64,000 nucleotides of DNA, taken from contig NW_008709752.1 in the NCBI RefSeq assembly GCF_000327385.1, positions 158,083 through 222,082 of the forward strand, read 5' to 3'. The DNA is from Lottia gigantea. Lineage: Eukaryota > Mollusca > Gastropoda > Lottiidae. The position numbers and the translations under genes were made by a program. The notes beneath the pieces were generated by a model. The model saw nothing but the letters and a program-made list of their open reading frames with translations. It was not told the origin of the DNA and searched no databases. Below are positions 1-14,300 of the stretch, piece by piece. Each line of letters begins with the position of its first letter. Within the stretch, counting starts at the first letter, position 1.

Positions 1-360
1 AGTGGGGGGATATAACTGTACTCTCCTTTCCTTGTGTTCATCTTATGCTCTGTTGTCACTTCAGAACTTTGACTGATGGACGGACTTAAAATTGTCATTC
101 AGGTCCTCAACATGAACCTTTTCGCCTTTAAAAACCTTGGTATTATGACCTTTTCAAATATCAAGTTTTCAATTGTCTAATTTGTCATAGACAAGATGAG
201 ACCTTGATATTACGGAGATGACATAATTTAGGACTTATATAGTAATGGTATAGAGCTAATGCAAGTCACGGCAAGACATCTTCCAAAGTTGCTCACAAAT
301 TTCAAGTCCCAAATCAAATAAGGAAACAAGAAAGTTTGCAAAAAATTATTTTCAAACTTT

Positions 361-366
361 TTTATT
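361..366 (-). terminator. Candidate actin poly(A) signal
   Basis: AATAAA on the minus strand, 464 bp past the actin stop. It is the clearest such hexamer seen downstream, so the 3' UTR probably ends near 340. The remaining bases 1-340 hold nothing else recognisable. Confidence 0.5.
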
Positions 367-829
367 TTTTGCCTCGGTCGAATTTCTACAATTTACAAGG
401 CGTGGTATTAACAAAGAAACATGATGTTTCCCTTGACATGTGTATAACCCCTTATTAACCAACATGTCGCATAATGTATTCATAACTTTAGTCTACAAAC
501 ATTCGAAAACCTGAGACAATTTGCTTGCTGTTTTCGTCCTCGAATTCCGTGAAGAGAAAAATTGAAAAGACAAAATACAAAAAATTCAACAGAGTAGTTA
601 TTTAAATTAATAGAACATAATTTTTACAAAATTGTTGGAAGTTCTGACTCACACTAGTTTGATAAAAACTGACTTTTGAAAAAAAAATGTTTGTATTTTT
701 GGAGGAAATTCTTGATAGTCAATTGAAAAAATTGAAATAAGTTTTCCACCAATAAACAGCGAAAACAAACACATAATCATCAATAGGCCACCATAGAATT
801 GTTGATATCCTAGAAACATAGCGAGTAAC

Positions 830-3510
<2,681 letters not shown>

Positions 3511-3577
3511 TTACTGTGTACGATCTAACTACTGTGCTGTCTATTCACGACTGGTGAAAGAGTAACGATGCCAATGG

Positions 3578-3648
3578 CTTTTATCTGCCCTCCTTCACTG
3601 ATTCCAAGAAATCGCGAAGACTGTCTGAGTAACAGGCGCCATATATGG
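3578..3648 (-). promoter_or_regulatory. Actin core promoter: CArG box and TATA-like box
   Basis: A perfect CArG box, CCATATATGG, lies at 3639-3648. GATAAAAG, a TATA-like element, lies at 3585-3578 on the minus strand, about 80 bp before the actin ATG. CArG boxes bind SRF and control actin genes across animals. The spacing implies a short leader, probably with no 5' UTR intron; that part is inference. Confidence 0.75.
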
Positions 3649-6600
3649 TATTGACAGGGCGGCGTATATGGTCAGCTGTATTGAGTGTATGATGGGAAGC
3701 GGGATGTCGGTAGAAGTATATTATGATTGTTAGATGGACTATCGTACATGGTGATTGATAATTTACCCCCTGGGTTCTACCCTAACCTCTAGTTTGATCT
3801 ATTATATAATAACCATATCATTCTGTATCTTCCTGATATTATTACACTTAACTTACTGGCTATACAGCATAGAATTATCAACAAACTTATTCATAACATA
3901 CATTAAAAATATTGTGAAGATCAATGAGATAACCGTTAATATAAAGCCTACAAACAGGGCATTTTTAATTGGAAAAAAGGGAATATAATCATTTAAAACT
4001 GCTGAATTTGCCTTTTCCAAGGATTAATATACCCACCGATTTGTAGCACTTTTATAATATACATGTTTGTTCTGCATATATCTATGATTCATGGGGTTAT
4101 TAATTATTCTGACCTCCAAGAAATTAAGTTTCATCTTTAATGTAATATTTTCAACAATATTTAAAATAATTGTTAGTTGTTCCTCGAAAAAAGTAGAAAC
4201 CTGACATATCTAAAATTATTGATTTCTAAATATTACTCATCGATGACAAAACTTGAGTTGGCTGGTGACATATATAGATTGGTATAGATCGGGGATTATT
4301 TTTACCTTGGGATAAATTACACTAAATTACACTGCAATATTAAGAAAGGGGGGGGGGGGGGATTAGATATACTTAAGAAACTAAAATTTGCTATAATCGA
4401 TCAAAACATGAACATGTAATTTCATTGTTTACAAATGGCTCGATACTTTTATAATTGGCCCATGATAGTTGATTCTTTAGCCTTATTTGGTATTCTCTAA
4501 ATCTATAGTTCAAACTATTTATTTCTATAAAGCGATAACCACACAGTCTTTAATTTTAATATGAATGATAGTAATTGTCCCAAATTTTAGAAAAACAAAC
4601 TCAGCAATTTATTACGATGACTATGAAAGTAAAAGTAGAAGTTCCGGTATTTTATGAAGCTATTTTTAGATTAACTATGATGAGAGAGATTTCCTCTATT
4701 ATGTCTATAGTATAAGTAATAACATGAAAAAATGAAAGTAGTATTATGATTATATGAAAAAAGACACATGTTGTTAACATCATTACCTAATTTAAAACGG
4801 CCAACATCTGGACTATATCATATCATATTAATGTAATTAATTTTTACTTAGAGATCAGAGGCTATATCGGGGGTTCAAAGATAACAAAAACTAAATTTTA
4901 AGCCACAAATCTCTGTATGTTTGAAATGTTATTCTTGTTAAATCGGGTATGAGTGCTTCAAAATGCCCTTTAATCTCAATTTTTCGCCTGTGTATATTAC
5001 TGCGATTAACGACATGTTAACATTTGCATTTTAATCAGATGGAGAATTACTTAATCTGGAATCGATCCTGAATGATAATGGTAAAACTGTTTACCCTGAT
5101 GATCTATACTCATTGATAATACGCACATAATATTGTCTATTTCACTGACCAAAATCGAGAGATTTGTTAGTAGTTAAATATTAAGAAAGTGGTAAGATTG
5201 TATAGAAATTATGAGGTAGCCTATCGGAATTCTAATTAACATTGTGTATTGTACCGATAATATCTTCTATTCATGATCTCATCGATTGTTGCGAATTTGA
5301 TTATAAATAAACCAAGTTCTAACGATCCGAACCGCAAAACGAAACCCGAAATGAAAACAACATACTGGCAAAACAGTGGTAGCGGCATATGAACTTTCAC
5401 ATGAGGAAGTACATCAATCATAAGTTAGTCGAATTTGTAAAGAAATGCCATTGGTTAGAACGCCCCCCCCCCCCTCCTTTATATATTTTTATGTCAACGC
5501 CAATGTTTTCCAGGGTAGACTTTCAATTTCCTCCACAAAGTTCCACCGTATTAAGCTACTTTGCTTTGTTTGGCGTTGCCCAGTGTACCAACACCGTCCA
5601 CTCACAGTTAGATGGGCAAATTGTTCTAGGGTTGTTTCTGAAGTTGGTGATAAGAATTGGTGAGACATTGTCTACATTATGGCCCTTAACTTCAGAATTA
5701 CACAATTTACACCCTTGTAAGTTACAAAATGCTTTCTTGTGAACACCTTTTTGTGCTATGCCTGCCAATCATTATGTCAATCATAAAACAATGTGAAATG
5801 AAATATATTGGTTATTACTCATTATAACTTAGATACACATCAGATTACAGATACCATCATCGTTCTGAGAGCAGCAAGCTAGAACATGTATTTGGCAAGA
5901 AGGCACAGGATACTAAAGGTATTAAGGTATAGATGTAAATGTTATTTTACTTCGTTGTCAAGATCTATGAAATAAGGCAACAAGTAGTTGACAATATAAA
6001 CAAAGAGTTGTTGACCCTCTTCTGTTTTTAAATTACTTTGCCAGGATACAGTATTGAACATTAAACTCGTCCCATATTCAGCAAGACAGTAGTTGTAAAT
6101 GTATTTTCGCACATTTGAGAACATTCAGGTTACCAGGTAGTCTGATAACCCACCTTTAACGTTAAAAAGATATATTGATGCTGTGTATCTGATATTGGTC
6201 TAGAAATATCAACACCCACCCACACCTCTCACCTATTTAGAAATTTTACAGCTATTTTCATACCTCGTTTAAATTTCATGCTTGCCGTAACTTTATTTTT
6301 GGATATTGACTACAGCCAATTTATTCAACACAAACCACTTCAAGAGTTGTAATATGGTCTCAACCTACCGGGAATATTTGATCGGAAGACTGAACGAATT
6401 GAAAAGCTAAAAGATTTGAATACATTAGATGAAAGATGAAAGCTTTTAAAATTTGATTTGGATCAATGAAGCAAATGAAACTGTTTAAGTATTTTGTTTC
6501 GTTATGATATTAATAAAACGTTTTACATAAAGCTGATGCCACTGATTATAAATTCCTCAATTCAACATCTCGGTCTGTTATATGAATATCAGTATTAACT

Positions 6601-9270
6601 TTCAATGAGGAATATTTGATGGTATTTTTTATTTGGCAAGATGGTTCACCTTGAAACTATGTCTAAGAGATAAATACAGTAGAATTGAAGGTGTGTCTGG
6701 AATGGGCGTGGCTCATATTACTCTAGACTGACATTTACTTATCTAATAGTGGTGTGCAGGTAATACCATAGTTTTTATAATAAACATAATATCAATAACA
6801 CATGATCTCACAGACTTTATGCTTAGTCGAAAACTACTAGAAGGGAAGAATTCGGGTGAATAGAATAACAAAATATATATCAGCAACTGTATTCTCTGAT
6901 GAGGATTGGAATAAACAAATACCAAGTGGCCCAGGTGTTCTGAAAGGGTGGAAATGTTCTGTTTCGCAAGCATCGCACTTGATCTATTAACATTGTTAAA
7001 CGGTCTGGGAAATCGGACAAGTAACATAGTCGTAGGCCTACGTCTAGGGTGTAGGAGTAAGAATCGGGTATGACAATAGCTCAAATAGATGAGTGACTGC
7101 CAGTGGACCGTGAGTGGCCCCTTCCACTGGAATTTTCTTTTCATGCTCTCCTGTAGGGCCCCCTTACAGGTGGGGCCTGTGGACTTGGAGAAACTTGTCC
7201 CTATATGGTAGTAAAGCTACTGGGGTATTGCAAAATGAATTGAATAACTAGGTTTATGTTCCAAATGTTCGCTCAATATTAGGTTATATTATGATCATAG
7301 TGTACATCAACTAATTGCAAAGAGTCCACATAGCTTATATTGTTGTGGTGTGATAAAGCAACCAACATTTCTCTATCTTAACTGGTAAAATGATCATCTA
7401 CTTAACGATTTCCACATATCTAGAGCACGTGTCACTTACATTAGTCTGGTAGTTTGATAGAATGAACTTTTTTTTTAAATATTTTTCATCCAAATTAGGC
7501 AAAATGTCACATTGAGTTTGTCATCTCGGAGCCTTGAATATTTTATGTATACTTGAAGCAGTGGACTTTTTTTTTTTTTAAAAAAAGTAAGGCGGGTTAT
7601 TTTTTGACCTATTTGTGAGACAAATTCAAATATTCTGGAATGAAACAGATGCTGGTTCTCAGATGTCGACCCTGACACTGAGGTCTGGTATGAAATATAT
7701 AATGTACTGTGCTGATATTGTGGTATACAGATGTAAAAGGCGGAAAGAGACTCGTATTATTGCACCATATATTCGCTTTTCAGAAATCATGAGTATATTA
7801 TATCAAGGGATAGAATTCGGGTGTAACTGTAAATGAGGAACGAAATGACACACCCAGGTTCACTAAAAGGCCTTAATATTAAATAGAGGTCTAAATTTCA
7901 AACGTTATCAGCTGGTTAGTAGTTAATCCTAGAAATATAAATTAAATTGTTTGAAATGGTGATGGGATTTATTCTGATTCTTGTTTTTCGCCTCATAAGT
8001 GGAATGGAATATTGCTTCTCTAACGTTAGTCCTCAGGTTATTATACTACACATAAATATTTCTAGCCATTCAAAAAATTTTTCCATTTCTAGGAGTAGAT
8101 TGTGTGCAATGGAATTCAATGAATGGAATTGAAATCCAAAAGCAGTCTAATTTATCACTGACTTTAAGGCTGCTGCTATTTAAATCTAAGTCTGACTATT
8201 CCAAAAAGTTGGCCAAAGACATTCATATTTTACTAACAGAAATCTTAAAACGACACTCTTAATATGGAACTACAGGAATCCCCAACATTATACTTGTTGC
8301 TAAAAATATCTCATTGAATTTTCCCACGCTCGCTCGACATATATGGTAAGGGGTGCAGTTCCAACGTTGACTGACATATAGAAGAATCACCCAGACGTTC
8401 ATATATAAGAAATTTAAAAGGCTTCATTGCGACTTGATAATTAGCCTACAGACGATCCTAACGTGCCGAGATGATGCCAATCTCCCGCCTCTACTAGACA
8501 TTTCGATTTTCCAGACGGTTTTAGACACAGAAATAGAGACTAAGTAATCTAGACTATTTACTACGAATTCCTCTCTGTGTAGGTAGGAAACAATCTCATA
8601 GTCGGTTAGAAAGATAGTGACAGAAAATAATGGATAATGATGAAGTTTGGAATGAATTAACGGCGGAATGATGAAGTGTAAAGAGTCTACGTCACAGAAA
8701 AGATATATTGTGTAGACGTAAAAAACTCATTTGATTTAGTCAAAGATAACCGACCTATATCTATTATGTAGGTTGCACTCGAAGCTAACCCAAGGTCTCA
8801 TCGGTCAAACTTTTCAAGGGGAGGGGGTGCAAAGTATTTCCTGAGCACCCACCATATCCTTACCCACCGGCCTATTAGTACTACAGGTATGAATGTGTAA
8901 GAACACATGACATTTTTAAACCTTTTTCTAAATTTCAAAGAATGCACGGTGACTCTAAAAGACACTCAAAATACCCCCCCCCCCCTTCTCTCACGTACAC
9001 GCACACACCCACACACAAACAAGATCTCTCTTGAATCCCTTTAACAAATGAACTGCCTTATTTTTGCTGATTAGAGTATAGTACCATAATACCTAGAATG
9101 ATGCCAACATATCAATATAATTATTCTATGGCTGAAACAATTAAACATGGTTAAACGTGCAGTTTGCAGGAATTCTTGAAGTATAAACGAGATTTTAATC
9201 TGAAGTATTTTAACGATTTGAACACTGACAGTGTTAAATGCAACATGTTGTATCAGTCTGGGGCGTGCTA
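3649..9270. other. Intergenic, no supported gene
   Basis: AT-rich DNA without a convincing exon. Short open frames occur (for example 5389-5742 and 6743-7144) but show no recognisable domain, no splice context and low-complexity composition. Homopolymers stand out: 14 G at 4348-4361, 12 C at 5463-5474 and 12 C at 8974-8985, the last followed by a CA-rich stretch. A short inverted repeat, CCAGTGGA with TCCACTGG, lies near 7098-7130. Confidence 0.6.
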
Positions 9271-9273
9271 TGA

Positions 9274-9292
9274 CCATATATGGTGTTATAAA
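9274..9292 (+). promoter_or_regulatory. Second CArG box with TATA box, plus strand
   Basis: CCATATATGG at 9274-9283 is the same perfect CArG sequence as in the actin promoter, and TATAAA follows at 9287-9292. No actin-like exon follows on the plus strand. The next gene is RABGGTB, 2 kb on. It may be a promoter of an unseen transcript, a remote enhancer, or a relic. Confidence 0.4.
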
Positions 9293-9299
9293 CCTGGCT

Positions 9300-11200
9300 G
9301 ACCAGTGGCCAGTCTGTGAGAGTCAGTTGTAATGAGTCGAGCAGATGTTGAGTGAAATCGGTAGAATGTAAAATGAGTAAGATGTTAGATGATAAACATT
9401 GGTTGGGATTTCAACCTAATACCATTTATACATAGAACTATCTTGTTCTTTAGGAAGTAGTTTATTATCATAATATATGGAAAGGATTGGAATCAATCTT
9501 TCGTCGAATATAAAACGTTTATCACAATTCATATAAGGTCCTATTTGCAGGATTTCATGTGTCATTATTAACATATACATAATAAACGATCATTTATTTA
9601 AACCCGTATTCCCGTATTCCCTTACTCTATAGAACACCGAAAATGCTAGCAGGGAAACGGTTTCTCGTCTCGATGTTTTACATACAGTAGCGCATGGTGT
9701 TTAGTTTTATTGTTCCTTTCAACTGAAAAGCAGTCAGTTCCTCCGAACTATATCATTATCAATAGGAAACAGAGTTTAAAAATGCCATCTCGACGTTACG
9801 CTTTGGCCACAAGTTAGCAATCAAGCGACATACCCAGATATTTGTGGAGGGGGGTAGACGTGAGTGTTGGTTGTTGAGCTGATTGTTTGGCATTTGCAGA
9901 TTCGGGTCAGTTTAACTAAAGCTCATCTCATATTGTTGTCACGCGTTTGTTTAGGATATAAAATTATCACCAGTATATCAGAAATGGGTCCAAACTTTGG
10001 GAGAAGACGATCTTACTGAACAAGGGCGGATATGGGATGGATGCGGTCGTTCAAAATGGCCTGAATATCCCATAAAAGGTTTTATAAGAGCTAATCTCTT
10101 ATAGAAGCACTGGCCTAGGTCACAAGTAGTGACTATGGATTTCATATTGGATTTTTTATTGGAATACATCAATTTGATGAGAAGTTTCCTACTTCTGGAA
10201 AGATTTACAAGATAAACAATTTTTCAATGAAAGGGGATCTAATCTTCCATGCCCCCTATGTACACCTGTTAAGTTTCTGCTCGAATTGTGGCACTGATTG
10301 GTGTATTGAGTTTATGCCAGCCAGCTACTCCGGTAGGCCTGTAGTGTTTATATAACTAAACGAACCATACTATATACTCTACATACATACACACTAGTCA
10401 CTAGTCGGTCGGTATTTCATCAGCAAACTAAACTTGGCATCAACACGCTCTCTTAGTCTGAATTCTAAGAAAACCAGCGGAAGTGGAGAATACATTGAAC
10501 CGTATTTAGTAACAAGTATGGGATAGTAGAATCTATAGTAATAATGTTGAGTAGGCCTCTAGGAGTATGGGCCTTGGAGTTTGGTATAGTCCCAATCATA
10601 GCCTACTCTTTTCAGCCATAGTTTTTTTCAGTTTTAGATTGGTGTAGAAAGAAATGAAAAGGAGTTTTGCCTCCTACTTTTCTGCACTAACGAAGACAGG
10701 CAATACTATGCATAATTCTTTTTCTATCTATTTCCAACTGTCGACAGATATCCAAAGTGCACAGTTTAAGGGTCTGAGTTTCATGTCCCCTAGATATATT
10801 TCAAAGTTATCATCTTCGACCTTCATCACTGGCAACGTGGGATTGAAAATGCTCAAATCGAGATTTCACCTGGATCCTCCCCTTAGTATGTCTAGCTAGC
10901 GTTGAGTATCGGAAAGAATTTATAGGTACGGTATAAATAATTGCTGATTTGCTGGTCTACATCTTTATAGGCTTAATGTTCTACGTTCAACAATGTCAAT
11001 AAAATAATCTAGAAACATTATACTATATCATCATGTAGCTTTGCCCATTCTCAAATGTGCGTCATGGACTACAAACTACTATTTTGAATATTTCTCATTT
11101 TCATTCTAATCAAGGCAAGTTGATGGCAGAGGGCTCCACGACATCATTTCCAATATTTACACGGACTTTAAACTCCATGCACGGATATTAGGCGTTCATC
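9300..11200. other. Intergenic, no supported gene
   Basis: Nothing recognisable apart from AT-rich sequence. The 81-codon open frame at 10654-10899 has no family features and is judged chance. Confidence 0.55.
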
Positions 11201-11210
11201 AAAATTACAA

Positions 11211-11229
11211 GAGTTATCCCCCTTTTATC
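11211..11229. promoter_or_regulatory. Recurrent AAGGGGGATAACTC-type motif upstream of RABGGTB
   Basis: GAGTTATCCCCCTTTT (reverse complement AAAAGGGGGATAACTC) sits about 130 bp before the RABGGTB start. A close match, GAGGGGAGATAACTTT at 21994-22009, sits just upstream of MORN5. Related copies are at 43107-43120 and 62794-62807. Placement near two gene starts suggests a promoter element or the tail of a dispersed repeat. Confidence 0.35.
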
Positions 11230-11357
11230 AAATTTGTTTACAAATTTTTATTTATTCATTTATTCAATATAAGCTCACATAATTATATCTTATGTTACTA
11301 AAAATCAAAATACATAAAGCTATTTATCAGTAGTTTTATACTGAAGTTGACAGAAAC

Positions 11358-11360
11358 ATG
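11358..11360 (+). CDS. RABGGTB: RABGGTB exon 1: a single-codon coding exon (ATG)
   Basis: Exon 2 begins GGT ACA CCT (GTP, as in the human start MGTP) right after an acceptor, so only Met is missing. At 11358 the sequence GAAACATG/GTAAGA gives an ATG followed at once by a strong donor, in phase 0. No other upstream ATG with a donor in this phase was noticed. The 5' end of the transcript is not visible. Confidence 0.65.
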
Positions 11361-14300
11361 GTAAGACATGGTAATACAGACAAAAGGAATCTATTTCTTG
11401 TAGTGTCACTTGTTATACTGAATTTGTTGATGATAAGCGTGATGTAGTCGATGTGTATGACATTATGTCCATGACTCATGAGGCGTATAGGAATAAGTGA
11501 TTTTGGGTAGTTGGTTTGTCGATTTTTAGACTTGTATCAGAATTGGAATTGAGGTTCTGTGGGCCCTAATTTTTTATTTCAACAAATTAATAATGACCCA
11601 TGTTTTTTTGATTTCATAGTTGAGTTATAAACCTGAACAGAACCATTTTGAAGATGGATCAATACCAGAGCAAGGGTCATCATAGACCCCATTATGATTC
11701 TTATAGAACCAATTCATACATTGTTAAGGGTATATAGACTTGTATAGAATCATTCTCATACCATATTTATTGTGAGGAACATGACTATATGATCAACAAG
11801 TCTTATCAGTGGTGAGAATATCAGTCTGTTCTAGTAAATGTTGCAAGAACCATACTACTTTTGATAATTTGTAGTTACTTTAAGTAGTAAGTCTATCTGA
11901 CTGAGCCTGATATTGTTTTAATTGTAGGGTACACCTATAAAAGATGTGTCAATACCAGATAATGCTCCTAAAGAATTACTTCTCTCAAAACATGCTGATT
12001 ATATTGGTGCATATGGGTCAAAGAAAGATGACTATGTAAGCATTATCTTGTACAGAAACAATTTCTATTAGATTCTTCTAAAGATTCCTTCTTTCATGTG
12101 CAATTTAGAAATTTTAATCATCATATAAGAATGAAATATCAAGATTTCCTATATGCAGAGTTGTCTCTATTATATGTAAACATTCATGGTATTCGAGTAC
12201 CAGTGCTACTATTTACTCTAAATGTACCGAATCTGAAATTTTGTGTGAAAATATGATTAACAGAATTGTATTTGGTTATTAAATTTACTATCTAGATATC
12301 ATTGAGATTGGAATTGGAGTGGAAATCCTGTTTAACACTATTTTTTGTTTAAATAGGAATATGTGATGACAGAATATCTGAGAATGAATGGTATCTACTG
12401 GGGATTGACTGCTATGGATCTAATGGATGAATTAAAAAGAATGAATAAAGAAGAGGTACTGGTGTTTGTTAAGCAGTGTCAACATGAGTCTGGTGGAATT
12501 AGCTGTAGTGTAGGACATGATCCTCATTTACTCTGTACCCTCAGTGCTATACAGGTTAGTGTAGGACATGATCCTCATTTACTCTGTACCCTCAGTGCTA
12601 TACAGGTTAGTGTAGGACATGATCCTCATTTACTCTGTACCCTCAGTGCTATACAGGTTAGTGTAGGACATGATCCTCATTTACTCTGTACCCTCAGTGC
12701 TATACAGGTTAGTGTAGGACATGATCCTCATTTACTCTGTACCCTCAGTGCTATACAGGTTAGTGTAGGACATGATCCTCATTTACTCTGTACCCTCAGT
12801 GCTATACAGGTTAGTGTAGGACATGATCCTCATTTACTCTGTACCCTCAGTGCTATACAGGTTAGTGTAGGACATGATCCTCATTTACTCTGTACCCTCA
12901 GTGCTATACAGGTTAGTGTAGGACATGATCCTCATTTACTCTGTACCCTCAGTGCTATACAGGTTAGTGTAGGACATGATCTTCATTTACTCTGTACCCT
13001 CAGTGCTATACAGGTAACTTAGTGTCATATTGTTGTTGTTATATTGTTTCGTGCTTGTTGTCAGTAAAAGGTAGTAATAATATATGAATATAAAAAAATG
13101 GGTTTTAAAATGAAGAAAATAATCTAAAAACATCTGACATCTACACTATACATATCAATAGACCCCCCCCGGTTCTCAACCTGGCGTGTTTTCACCCCCA
13201 AGGGACTAGGTTGTCAGGGGTGTGGCCAACTGGTGTAGCAGAAGAGTTTATTTTGAGACAGCAACTCGCATCATATGCTGGAAATGTGGATGAAACAAAT
13301 TTTTTGGGGGTGCGAAAGGTTCAAGGGGTGTGAGACTGAAAAAGGTTGGGAAACACTGCAATAGACTAATCAGCAGTTCTCTATTAATTTAATTATTAAA
13401 TCTATTAATTATTATCTATTAGGTTAATGGAGATCCAATGTACAATTCTGAAATTTACTCAATAATACCTTTTGTTGCTTCCCAACATGACTTGAAGAGT
13501 TATCACCCTTAGTGTTACCATTCTTTTACTCTTAGATACTGACCCTATATGATGCTCAAGACACTATAGATTGTGATAAAGTTATTATTATATTTCTAGA
13601 TACTGACCCTATATGATGCTCAAGATACAATAGATTGTGATAAAGTTATTATTATATTTCTAGATACTGAAACTATATGATGCTCAAGACACTATAGATT
13701 GTGATAAAGTTATTATTATATTTCTAGATACTGAAACTATATGATGCTCAAGATACAATAGATTGTGATAAAGTTATAATTATATTTCTAGATACTGAAA
13801 CTATATGATGCTCAAGATACTATAGATTGTGATAAAGTTATTATTATATTTCTAGATACTGAAACTATATGATGCTCAAGACACTATAGATTGTGATAAA
13901 GTTATTATTATATTTCTAGATACTGAAACTATATGATGCTCAAGACACTATAGATTGTGATAAAGTTATTATTATATTTCTAGATACTGAAACTATATGA
14001 TGCTCAAGATACTATAGATTGTGATAAAGTTATTATTATATTTCTAGATACTGAAACTATATGATGCTCAAGATACAATAGATTGTGATAAAGTTATTAT
14101 TATATTTCTAGATATTGACCCTATATGATGCTCAAGATACAATAGATTGTGATAAAGTTATTATTATATTTCTAGATATTGACCCTATATGATGCTCAAG
14201 ATACTATAGATTGTGATAAAGTTATTATTATATTTCTAGATACTGAAACTATATGATGCTCAAGATACAATAGATTGTGATAAAGTTATTATTATATTTC

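Noticed and set aside
5389-5742. A 117-codon plus-strand frame
   Set aside because: Begins in low-complexity sequence with a run of C, has overlapping open frames on both strands, and shows no known domain.
6743-7144. A 133-codon minus-strand frame
   Set aside because: No recognisable family, basic and hydrophobic by composition only, and no splice or promoter context.
12363-13022. A 219-codon open frame that looks like a stand-alone repeat protein
   Set aside because: It is RABGGTB exon 3 read through array 1. The first 60 residues match the enzyme and the rest is the repeated exon edge, so it is not a separate gene.
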